Assembly: GCA_028023455.1 (NCBI GenBank)
Contig: JAQFVV010012402.1
Location: 10,582,292 to 10,646,291, forward strand
Reading direction: 5' to 3'
DNA: 64,000 bases
Source: Epiperipatus broadwayi
Taxonomy: Eukaryota; Onychophora; Udeonychophora; Euonychophora; Peripatidae
The position numbers and the translations under genes were made by a program. Of the stretch, positions 23,431-34,479 are shown one piece after another. A model generated the notes under the pieces. The model saw only the letters and a program-made list of their open reading frames with translations. It ran no database searches and was not told where the DNA came from. Position 1 is the first letter of the stretch; every line of letters starts with the position of its first letter.

Positions 23431-24420
23431 ATGGAAGTTGAAATAAAAGAAGGAAAAGAAGATCAGGAAGAGCAGATAGGAAATGAAGTAGAAAGTGAAG
23501 GTAAAACTTTGAGATCAGGGAGAAGGATAGTAAAAGATAGTAGCAGTATGGAGGAGGAAATAGCAGTGAGCAAATATGAAAACTTAGAAGAGAAAAGTGG
23601 GCCAAAACCAACACAAGAAAAGAGGCATAAGGAAAAACAGGGAGTAAACGAGGCACCAAGTCTAATGACAATAATGGAAATAATAAACAAAAATAATGAG
23701 AGAATGGAAAAAAAAGATAGAAGAGATAGAGAAGAAAAGGAAAGAGATAAAGCTGAAAGGGAAGAAAAGGAAAGAAGAGATAGAGAAGAAAAGGAAAGAG
23801 ATAAAGCTGAAAGGGAAGAAAAAGCAAGAAGAGATAGAGAAGAAAAGGAAAGAGATAAGGCTGAAAGAGAAGAAAAGGAAAGAAGACATAAGGAAGAAAG
23901 GGAAGAAAAGGAAAGAAGAGATAGAGAAGAAAAGGAAAAAGATAAGGTGGAAAGGGAAGAAAAAGAAAAAAGAGATAGAGAGGAGATGCTTCGCTATATA
24001 GAGCACATGTTTGACAGCAAGGTAGAACAAAAATTCCCTGCTCTAGAAGGAATGGAAAGATTAACAATGGAATGTAAAAAGCAAAGTGAGGAAACACCGA
24101 GAGAGAGGGTGGTGCTCCTAGAGATACAGAATAAAGAAAGCAAAGAGAGGAGAGATATAAAAGAAGAGGAAAAGATAGCCAGAGAAGAAAAAGATAAGGC
24201 TGAAAAGGAAAAGATAGCTAGAGAAAAAGTGAGGACAAAAAAGGAAGAGATAAAGATAGAGATAAGACCAGAAATAGAAAAAAAAGTAGAAGTTCTAGAA
24301 ATTGAGTTAGAGATAGCAAACAAAAGAACCATAGAAGAAAGTGTAGATGAAGTACAAGAGATACAGGAACTGCAGGAGAGAGTAGATAAGGTAGAAAAGG
24401 AGCAGAAAGAGACAGCATGA
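23431..24420 (+). CDS. Charged coiled-coil ORF in gag position
   Basis: A 329-codon frame starting in AAAATAAAATGGAAG, the first long frame after the LTR leader, so by position it would be gag. Residues about 88-195 are tandem copies of an 18-residue unit (RDREEKERDKAEREEKER and variants), strongly predicted to form one continuous charged helix or coiled coil. The N-terminal 85 residues include a less repetitive GNEVESEGKTLRSGRRIVKD stretch; the C-terminal part is again Glu/Lys-rich. I see no capsid-like hydrophobic core or CCHC zinc knuckle. The frame ends at TGA (24418-24420) but stays open in the same frame for 77 further codons. The product is unrecognised; a highly derived gag or an accessory protein of a non-autonomous element are both possible. 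Confidence 0.6.
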   Translation: MEVEIKEGKEDQEEQIGNEVESEGKTLRSGRRIVKDSSSMEEEIAVSKYENLEEKSGPKPTQEKRHKEKQGVNEAPSLMTIMEIINKNNERMEKKDRRDREEKERDKAEREEKERRDREEKERDKAEREEKARRDREEKERDKAEREEKERRHKEEREEKERRDREEKEKDKVEREEKEKRDREEMLRYIEHMFDSKVEQKFPALEGMERLTMECKKQSEETPRERVVLLEIQNKESKERRDIKEEEKIAREEKDKAEKEKIAREKVRTKKEEIKIEIRPEIEKKVEVLEIELEIANKRTIEESVDEVQEIQELQERVDKVEKEQKETA

Positions 24421-24654
24421 TTAGGAGTTAGAGAATTAGCACCAAAAAGAATAAAATTAGATAGTGAAGACAAAGGGGAAGCTGAAGATCGGAACAGACA
24501 AAGAAAAGAAGCAGAGGATAGGATAGTACAAAGGGAAGACAGAGTGGAAGATAGAGGTTCAGCAGAGACAGAAGTAAAGGTGGAGAAAATAGTGAGGATA
24601 ATAAACCAAGAAAACGGTCAGGATAATAAACCAAGAAAACGGTCAGAGCAATAA
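24421..24654 (+). pseudogene. In-frame continuation of the coiled-coil ORF after TGA
   Basis: From 24421 the frame reads LGVRELAPKRIKLDSEDKGE onward, with the same Glu/Arg/Lys-rich composition, for 77 codons to TAA at 24652. Continuity of composition argues that the TGA at 24418 is either a recent nonsense change or a readthrough stop. Near the end ATAAACCAAGAAAACGGTCA is tandemly doubled. No zinc knuckle appears here either. Confidence 0.55.
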
Positions 24655-24737
24655 GATAACCTCTATCGAGAACCCAACGTTAAACCCTTGGGAAAAAAAT
24701 AATAAGACTGGACAGTATCACTTTAAGAGACCTCATA

Positions 24738-25172
24738 GTGCATAATATAAATAAGACAGAGCACACAGAATTTCCACCCTGGAGACTTCATTTTGATAAC
24801 AGTGGTCCACCAGCCATTCCCGTAGTATTAAGCATAAAGAATAAAACAGTGGACCTCCAGAATAAAGAGCAGGCTCGAATACACCGGAAACATGCAGACG
24901 CACATAAGAAAAGAAAACAGAATTCAACTTGCCAGTTCGAAGTAGGGGACCGAGTTTGGGTGAAAGATAAGCCTCCAAATAACGGACACTTATCCAAGAA
25001 CCGAAAATTTTACCCACTCTACAAAGGGACAGACCAGATAAATGAAAGCTGGAGAAAATTGCTTTTAAATTACATAAAGTCTAATACAAGGAGTTCGAAA
25101 CCACGCTTATTAAACCGTACCAGATTAGAAGTACCCTTAGAGCAACATAGGGAAATTATATTTAGGTTTTTT
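24738..25172 (+). pseudogene. Ty3/gypsy integrase C-terminal remnant
   Basis: A 164-codon frame, different from the upstream ORF. HTEFPPWRLHFDNSGPPAIP matches the end of the gypsy integrase core (compare SPIRLHFGRPEP in the element at the right edge). FEVGDRVWVKDKPPNN followed by KFYPLYKGTDQI is the C-terminal small domain with its VGD.VWV and YPLYKGPY-type motif. The HHCC zinc finger and catalytic D, D, E core are absent, as are protease, RT and RNase H, showing a large internal deletion between the gag-position ORF and this tail. The last about 25 codons are A/T-rich and probably not original coding sequence. Confidence 0.75.
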
Positions 25173-25618
25173 TTTAGTTTAGGGATGGTTAGAATTAGTT
25201 TTACATATTTAACCATATTTATTTATTTGTAACTCATATTTATAACCTATAGTAATATTAGCTTATTTAGGCGTTTATTCATTCACATTTAAGTTATTTA
25301 TTTTAATTAGAATTTATCTTATTATTAATCAGTTAGTCACATTTGTAATATATATTAATAAAAAGTTAAGCATTAGAATTAGGTTACCTTATTTATTCAA
25401 TTTATAATCATATAGCATGAAAATAATCAGAAATTGTATTATCTTAGTTAAACAGAGTTATATATTTAATAATTATATTACGTTACTTAATTATATTCAA
25501 CTATGCTAGAGCAGGGGGGTTGGCGTATTAGCTGCTTGCATGACCAGAAAAGGAAAGGGGATATTGAAGAAAGTAGACCAGATTAATATATATATATAAA
25601 AGTTGTTTGGAGTCACTA

Positions 25619-25686
25619 GAAAAAAAAACAGGAGCTACAAAAAAAAAGATAAAGAGGGAAAAGGAGAATAGAAGGGGGAGAAAGGT
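25619..25686 (+). promoter_or_regulatory. Polypurine tract before the right LTR
   Basis: A nearly uninterrupted A/G run of about 68 nt ends in GAATAGAAGGGGGAGAAAGG. It lies about 43 bp upstream of the right LTR, separated by a T-rich stretch. It is the expected plus-strand primer region, although classical tracts abut the LTR. Confidence 0.55.
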
Positions 25687-25728
25687 CTTTTTTTTACTTT
25701 TTTTTTTTTGTCCGGGAATGGATTGCTA

Positions 25729-28700
25729 TGAAACGGTTACACCTGTTTCACCTATTATCTCTGATAATAGTATATATTTGTTGTACTCAGATGGCGTGTA
25801 TTTCTTAAATTTTAAAAACTTTGCTTATAATATTGCGAGTATGTGCGTATATAATCGTCCCATTAATATAAAATTACAATCTCAAATATTTATATACGAG
25901 CATAGTCTGTTCGATTTGTTAAAACTGAATAAACATAACTATAATTAATTTATCTATATAGCAGCATAATTTAAATTTATAATATTACTTAGTTTTCAAT
26001 ATTTCTTTCTAAATAATTATTTAAGTCAGTATTCATTTTGACTAATTCCAAGTTTTCAATTCTTTTGTTTGCTTAAAATTACAAGCAGAAAGTTTTATCA
26101 GTTTTAACACTTCGTCCTAAAAATAAATCTTTGGCTAAAATTTGACCTATTTAAAATTGATAACCAAGACCAATTATAATATTCAGTCAGGCATAAATCT
26201 ATACAAAATCTATACAAATTGCCTGTGACCATTCTCTTAAAAATATATATCTTTTAAAACTGACGTCAATTAAAACAATAGAGCCTTTCCATGTCCAGAT
26301 TTAGATATACTTAATATTTTACTAACTGGATATTTGGTTAAAGGCTAGTTTGAACTAGTCATCTTGTGATGTGGCATGACTCAAAGTAGGAGGTTACTTC
26401 TGTCAAAAATACAGCATAAAAAGGGGCCCAAAATAGCCACCAACTCTCTAACCTAGCCTCTTCCATCATCTATCATCATCCGTGTAAATTTTTTTTCTGT
26501 TGCTGAGAAATTTGTGCTTGCTGCCAAATTTTATTTCCGAAGACCCGAGTTAACTAAGAAAACTGTTCCTGCCGTTTAGACTGCTAAATCTAAATAAAAC
26601 CATCATCCAAGCTGCTATAAAATGACCGTTGGCTAGAAGACACAGAGACAGTCGTTTGCTCTTCCACGAGCGGCTACCGATGAAAGAAGACCTCCACCAT
26701 GCCCATCACAAGAGAAAGAACCTGTACCTGAGAGACCAGATAGTTCCTGATCAGAGAAATGGAGAAAGCTGCCACAGAGATAAATTCATGAAGTTACATC
26801 CCGACTAAAACCTAAGAGAAGCCCAGCCTGACTGAATATAAAGAGAAGCGCAATGAACAAGGCCTTAAAGACTTTCCGGTAAATCCTTTCTACAAAATAT
26901 TACATTTCCTAACTAAAACGTATACTAAATGAAAGCTAGCTAAATAAATCACATAATTTATAATATTTCTAAATGTTCCACTAAAATGTTTATCGTAAAA
27001 TGGTTTAAATCTTAGAACACACTCAATTCTTGCTTGATTATTAATAATTTAAATAATCACACACATCTAGTTTCTATAAAACCATACTATAAATTTTTAT
27101 GTCTAAATTATTATCTTATCGATCATTTTATGCAATTCTTATATTTTAAGTTCATGTTTATTGATTTAGGCTGTGTTTTTATCAGAACGGAGTCTGGTGT
27201 GTTAATAAATTATTGGGGGGAAGGGAGTGAGCAATTACTTTTATTATATCAATATTGCGATATAAAGAATCTAGCTAAGACTCCTTTCTGAATTATATTT
27301 GTGATAGAGTGAATCGAACAAATTATTTAAAATCTTTTACTAAAGTTATTTAAAAATGTATATTTGCTTATATTATTTGAAACGCATCTTTTCTCAAATT
27401 ATTTAAAATCTTTTGATAAACTTATTTAAAGATGTATATTTGCGTATATTATTTAAAACACATCTCTTCCCAAGTTAATTGAAAATGAAAATGTTTCGCT
27501 AAAGTTATTTAAAAGGTATCTTTAGCGTCTATTATTTAAAATGCATCTTTTCTAAAGATTATATAAAATGAAAATGTTTACTAAAGTTAGTTAAAACGTA
27601 TATATTGCGTATGCTATTTAAAACGCAGATTTTGCCCAAGTTATTTAAGAATTATATTTGCGTAAATGATTTAAAATATGTATTTTGCCAGTTATCTGAA
27701 AAAGTATATTTCACGCAAGCTATTTAGAATATAGATTTGCATTCGTTAGTTAAAACTCATTTTTCATTATTAATAAGATCTATTTTGACGAATTATTTAA
27801 GATGTGTAATTTACTTAAACATCAATAATTTGCGTGTGCTATTTTATAACTCACATTTTATTATTTAACAACCAGTTTGCTATAACTTCGTTTAATTAGA
27901 GGATAAGTAACTATACAGAAAACCTTAAATCAGATTCTCATTATCGCCTTTAGCGCATAAATTAATAAGCTCATTTATGAACTGACCGGTGGTAGTAGCA
28001 CTGAAGAAGCTAAGATTTTGGCGTAATTAAATTTATTAAATATTAATTTAGCGTTGCGAATGTATTGCTAATTTGCATAAAAATGCATATCTACTTGCTA
28101 TGTCTATAATGGCCTATCTCAAGATTGTTCCACGTCCAGGCACGCCTCGAAAGTTTAGGCCACTGCGACAGTTCTTCGTATTTTGTCAAGTCACACCTCG
28201 CAAGTTTAGGCAAATGTGACATTTATTCTTGTATAATGAAACCAAAGCATTTCCAAAGGGCTCATAAGCCAATCTTCTGTTCTTAATAAAAAGGCCTCTT
28301 CCATTGTAGCAAGCAGATCGGTTAGGGAACCGTTTACTAGGTAATAAACCCCATTAAGAATGCATTCGAGCCGCACTTATCTGATAGTATAGTTTCTAAC
28401 GCACTAGAATCTGACGTTCCCCTGCCACCACATAACATCTTAGTTCAGTTTCCCTAGAAAGTGACTTCGGCTTTGATCCGACCTAGAATCTGAGTTAATG
28501 CGTTTATCTGTATAACAATATTATATCACGCAAATATCTATAATATGATTTTGAATATATTTATAATATAATCTTAAACTTAGTCATTATAATATTTTAA
28601 ACTTGGCAACAATGATATAATCTTCAACGTATTAGTAATATCTAGCATTTATCCATCAAATCGATTACTCTAGCTAACTTTAACCGATTTCAAACATATA

Positions 28701-29330
28701 AAACATGGCATGAATTACAACATGAAAGGTGACATAAGCTTACTAAGAGTCTATTGCTTTGTAATATCATTTTATACCCTGAGAAAACATACTCAATGCT
28801 TTGTAATATTATTTTATAACTTTGAGAATTCACTCAATGCTTTGTACTATTATTTTATACCCTGAGAACACACTGAATGCTTTGTAATAATATTGTTTTA
28901 TAACTCTGAGCATGCATTCATTGCTTTGTATTATTATTTATAACCCTGAGAATCCACTCACCTGAGTGTGAGCTAGCTGTACACAACCTACTATGCTTGA
29001 GTATTTATTGTTATATTAAATTTATGAAATATAAATTTGTCTCAGTCTCATTACTTGCTCATTGTCTTATGAATCACTAGTTGAGTTATCTAATATATAT
29101 AATAGGGGGGATGTCTCATGTTTTACTGCTTTGCTATTGCTGGAACGCGATCAAAGAGATATCGAGTGTAACCTCAGGCATGTCATTCGCAATGGGTTGA
29201 CTTGGAAGCACGAGTGAGAGGGTTGAGGTATGATCAGACGTAGGATATTACTATCCCGACTTGGTCAGCTTTTGGTTCTCTGGCTTGGACTCTCAGTCTG
29301 TTGAGCAAATGTACAAACCTGACCGTTACA
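25729..29330 (+). repeat. Right (3') LTR, intact, 3,602 bp
   Basis: Starts TGAAACGGTTACACC, ends CTGACCGTTACA, and is followed by ATAG (copy of the ATAG before the left LTR). It contains no credible gene; the 85-codon frame at 27034 recurs in the left LTR at 20544 and is simply shared LTR sequence. It includes the TATA box at 26616 and three repeat arrays (27340-27860, 28140-28220, 28751-28965). At 3.6 kb it is several times longer than typical gypsy LTRs. Confidence 0.88.
26616..26622 (+). promoter_or_regulatory. LTR TATA box (right LTR)
   Basis: TATAAAA in the context GCTGCTATAAAATGACCG, with the more GC-rich GGCTAGAAGACACAGAGACAG beginning about 15 bp downstream as the likely start region. 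The equivalent bases are missing from the left LTR, where the foldback element sits. Confidence 0.5.
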
Positions 29331-29499
29331 ATAGGTCGATTCGCAATGGGGAAAAAATCCATCGCAGTTTAGGTGAATTGATTCATCCGTCATTTCGTTG
29401 CCCAAGCATCACATGACTTACCAATAATATATCATATAACTATTTTTACTGACAATTCTTATTTAAATAATCTCCACCTCAGGGTGGCCTTTAAGCGTT

Positions 29500-29777
29500 C
29501 CATCATCAGATTTTCAATTGGATTGACAGTTGAAGAGTTGGAGTGTGGAGTAGATTGAAGCCTGTCCATTAAAGAATGAAGATTGGCTATCTTAATATAT
29601 ACCTGAGCACTTATAGCATATATGTGTAGAGATGGTAATCTGGACCAACTGATGATTGATGGTTTAGCATAAAATACATATATTGGTGATTATTTATCTT
29701 ATCAACATATATGTGCTCAAGTGTATCAGTGTTATGAGATAGAGTGGAGAGTGGTGGGTGGTGTGAAAATCGGTGCT
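29500..29777 (+). repeat. Repeat family B, copy 1, 5' part
   Basis: Shares TCAGATTTTCAATTGGATTG, GAGTAGATTGAAGCCTGTCC, GATGGTAATCTGGACCAACT and TCAGTGTTATGAGATAGAGT with the copies at 39915 and 40375. Its last part is displaced to 30283-30325 by the 505-bp palindrome. Confidence 0.75.
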
Positions 29778-30282
29778 GATTTAGTATGCGCTCACGGCCG
29801 CCATTTTGAATTACAAGAACCACCCAAACTATGCTGAAACATCCAACCGATAAATGACATCGCTCAAAATGGCCATTTTCGTAGGAAAAAAAAAACAAAA
29901 ATCGGAATTTTTATATTAGTCAATCACGTGACTACAATGGTAAAACATAAAAATCTTAATTTTCATTAAAAAATCACGTGATTAAAATATTAAAACACAA
30001 AAATCACAATTTTCATAAAAAAATCACGTGATTAAAATATTAAAACACAAAAATAGCAATTTTAATTTTAAAAAAAATCATGTGATTTTTTTAATGAAAA
30101 TTAAGATTTTTATGTTTTACCATTTTAGTCACGTGATTGACTAATATGAAAATTCCGATTTTTGTTTTTTTTTTCCTACGAAAATGGCCATTTTGAGCAA
30201 TGTCATTTATCGGTTGGATGTTTCAGCATAGTTTGGGTGGTTCTTGTAATTCAAAATGGCGGCCGTGAGCGCATACTAAATC
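29778..30282. mobile_element. 505-bp palindromic MITE, sibling of the 5-kb foldback
   Basis: Starts GATTTAGTATGCGCTCACGG and ends with its exact inverse CCGTGAGCGCATACTAAATC. The outer about 250 bp of each arm match the outer arms of 15146-20150 (CATTTTGAATTACAAGAACC, the ATCCAACCGATAAATGACAT segment, and AATCACGTGATTAAAATATT units). It splits a family B repeat. TGAAAATCGGTG on the left and TGAAAGTCTGTG on the right may be a diverged target duplication. Confidence 0.85.
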
Positions 30283-30325
30283 AACACCTGAAAGTCTGTG
30301 CCCATATATCCTATATATTAAATAA
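30283..30325 (+). repeat. Repeat family B, copy 1, 3' part
   Basis: ACCTGAAAGTCTGTGCCCAT then ATCCTATAT matches the 3' end of copies 2 and 3 (GTTTGAAAGTCTGTGTTCAT then ACCCTATAT). Confidence 0.65.
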
Positions 30326-30548
30326 TTATTATAATACAGTTATTAAATTTTAATTAATCGAAGAGTTTACTGATTCAAAAGAAATTATGATTTAATTATT
30401 TGAACTAATTACTAAAGAAAAAGAAAAATCAATAAAAATTGTTGCAGATTGCTTTCAAAGTTTAAAATAATGTTATTGCATAGATTTAATTGCATGATTA
30501 ATGCAATTATCACATTGCCAATAACGATTTCCATTGACCTATATATAG

Positions 30549-32330
<1,782 letters not shown>

Positions 32331-32334
32331 ATAG

Positions 32335-32615
32335 GAAAATCTCTCCATACAGTATTGCCACTCAGTACATGCCGGAGTAATTAATGGATGCCAGAAGGCT
32401 TGTGCAACAAATCCCACTCACTAATGAAACTCATCTAGGGGATATTGAATGAGTAGGCACTAGATGGGGATTTTATGCACAAGCCTTCTGGCATCCATTG
32501 ATTACTCTGGTTTGCACTAAGTAGCAATTCTGTATGAAGAGTTTTGCCTGTTCTAATAACAGTTATAAGCAAACATAAAAATGGTGATCATGCAGGGTTT
32601 ATTGGCTTAAAACCA
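32335..32615. repeat. Palindromic MITE family A, copy 6
   Basis: Left arm AAATCTCTCCATACAGTATT ... GGATGCCAGAAGGCTTGTGC and right arm GCACAAGCCTTCTGGCATCC ... TATGAAGAGTTTTGCCTGTT, ending AAAATGGTGATCATGCAGGG. The centre is shortened to about 60 bp. Confidence 0.75.
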
Positions 32616-33030
32616 ATCCTGCCTAATAGAATTATGGTGGCTATGGTTATTAAATAACCAAAGACACCAAAATGTATGATTATATAAGCTAATGAGCTTG
32701 GATTGAAAATATTATTGTGTTTTCAAATTAAGCATAGTTTTGTAGTTAAATAGAGATAAAAGATGGCTGCTGGAGGGTGCATTATGAAGATCATAAGATC
32801 TAGGTACAGTGCTCTCAGATCCAATGCTTCTCACTGATAATGCCCACAAACCAGAAACTAGTCTGGGGATATTGGATGAGCAAGCACTAGATGGAAATTT
32901 TATGCACAACTGTTCTGGCATCCATTGATTATTCTGGCTTGCACTGAGTGGCAATACTGTATGAAGAGTTTTGCCTGTTTTAATAACAGTTGTAAGCAAG
33001 CTTAAGAAATGGTGATCATGTGATGTTTAT
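32616..33030. repeat. Palindromic MITE family A, copy 7
   Basis: Carries the internal segment ATTGAAAATATTATTGTGTT ... AAAAGATGGCTGCTGGAGGG, then the centre and right arm (TGGCATCCATTGATTATTCT, ATACTGTATGAAGAGTTTTG), ending AAATGGTGATCATGTGATG. Confidence 0.7.
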
Positions 33031-33067
33031 AGATTTATATTCTAACTAATGGCATTTAATCTTTATG

Positions 33068-33308
33068 ACAACCAGTATTTTATTGGCCGAGTGAGGTGAA
33101 AGTGTAAACTTTTAATTGGTCAAAACTCAACTGTCAAAATATATTCATCTTTAATATTATATTCACTTTAGATTTGTTTGTAAAAAGTATATTAATAATT
33201 TGTCAGGTTATAAAAATTAATGAAAGTTTTTTCAAAAATAAATTTTCATTTATAATTTAAAAATATTCGATAGCAGCGGCAAATTTAAAACAAATATTAC
33301 TGACTAAT
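33068..33308 (+). repeat. Repeat family D, copy 1, first part
   Basis: GGCCGAGTGAGGTGAAAGTG through ATTAATAATTTGTCAGGTTA matches, in inverse orientation, 43980-44145. Family D looks like a dispersed repeat of unknown type; no coding sequence seen. Confidence 0.55.
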
Positions 33309-33855
33309 CAAATAGCTTTGATGATCACATGATCACATTTCCTATACTAGCACATTAATTGTTGATAAACAGAGCAAAACTCTCCATACAGTATTGCCAC
33401 CTGTGCTAAACAGAGTAATCAATGGATGCCAGAAGGCTTGTGCATAAAATCCCTATCTAATGCCTACTCATCCAATATCTCCAGACTAGTTTCTGGCTTG
33501 TGGCCTTCATCAGTGAGGAGCTTTGGATCTGAGAGCACTGCATCTAGATCTTAGGATCTAATGCAACCCTCTAGCAACCACCTTTTATCTCTACTTAACT
33601 ACAAAACTATGAGAATGAAATTGAAAACACAAAAAATATTTTCAATCTAAGCTCAATAGCTTATATAGTCATATGGGTCTGAACTTAGTTCAGCACCCAT
33701 ACATTTTGGTGTCTTTGGCTCTTTTACAACCATAGCCACCACTATCCTATTAGGCAGGATTGGTGTTAAACCATTAAGCATCACATGATCACATTTCCTA
33801 TACTAGCACATTAATTGTTGATAAACAGAGTAAAACTCTCCATACAGTATTGCTC
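33309..33855. repeat. Palindromic MITE family A, copy 8 (most complete)
   Basis: Begins GATGATCACATGATCACATT, has left arm (AACTCTCCATACAGTATTGC ... GATGCCAGAAGGCTTGTGC), centre (CTAGATCTTAGGATCTAATG), and the long internal segment with GGGTCTGAACTTAGTTCAGC and CACCACTATCCTATTAGGCA, ending CATCACATGATCACATTTCC. It is inserted within family D sequence. Confidence 0.7.
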
Positions 33856-34262
33856 TGTTTAGCTTTGATGATGTCAGTGATTTCTTGGTCAATTTTACGT
33901 TACGTGGATAAGTAAATAATTTTGCTAAAGTCTTAACTATTTTTCTAAAAATAATTATATTTTTAGCATATTTTATCAAAATAATTTATAATATGTCAAA
34001 AAGTACATCAAAAAATACTTTTAAAATAGTCTAAAACATTTGTTTATCACTTTCCAAATGAAAGAAAAAAAATCTTAGCTGTTTCGTTTTGACAAGCGGC
34101 TTTCTTTGAACATGATGGCTACAGCCAATCAAAACGAAGAACATCCTGCCTACTTGTTTTTGTTATACATGTTACATCAGTTTTATTGATTTTTTACTTG
34201 TAAAATAATTCAAGAGAGGGCAGCATCTTACAGAACTTTTTTTAACGGTTGAAACAAGTGCA
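33856..34262 (+). repeat. Repeat family D, copy 1, second part
   Basis: AATTATATTTTTAGCATATT then TTATCAAAATAATTTATAAT and the following about 100 bp match the inverse of 42060-42190. The region continues with the less AT-rich GTTTTGACAAGCGGCTTTCT. Confidence 0.5.
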
Positions 34263-34479
34263 AAATCTTTACCAAAGCATTAAAAATAATGGAATTCAAG
34301 CAATTTGAAGTGGCTGTGAGTCATCTCATAAGGATCGGTACAAAGGTTAATAGATTATATTATAGTTAGAAATCAGAATAGAAATTCATATTGCATGAAC
34401 ATTTATGTGCAGAGATTGTTAAATAGATCATAAATTAATATGCTCCAGTGTTAAAATAGTAATCATATTTAAAATAGTC

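Larger units (their letters stand above)
14261..29330 (+). mobile_element. Non-autonomous Ty3/gypsy-type LTR retrotransposon with about 3.6-kb LTRs
   Basis: Two long direct repeats (14261-22839, interrupted, and 25729-29330) bracket a 2.9-kb interior. Each repeat starts TGAAACGGT and ends ACCGTTACA, the TG...CA ends with short inverted repeat typical of LTRs. ATAG immediately precedes the left LTR and follows the right one, consistent with a 4-bp target duplication. The interior has a leader, a charged ORF in the gag position, an integrase C-terminal remnant in another frame and a purine tract before the right LTR. Protease, RT, RNase H and most of the integrase are missing, so mobilisation would need a relative in trans. 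By eye about 30 differences separate the LTRs, so insertion is recent. Confidence 0.88.

Noticed and set aside
23402-24634. Long Leu/Phe/Pro/Ser-rich minus-strand frames that look like membrane proteins
   Set aside because: Antisense shadows of the purine-rich coiled-coil ORF.
29611-30353. Mirrored frames with YENGHFERCHLSVGC
   Set aside because: Both are the terminal inverted repeat of the 505-bp palindrome read from each side.
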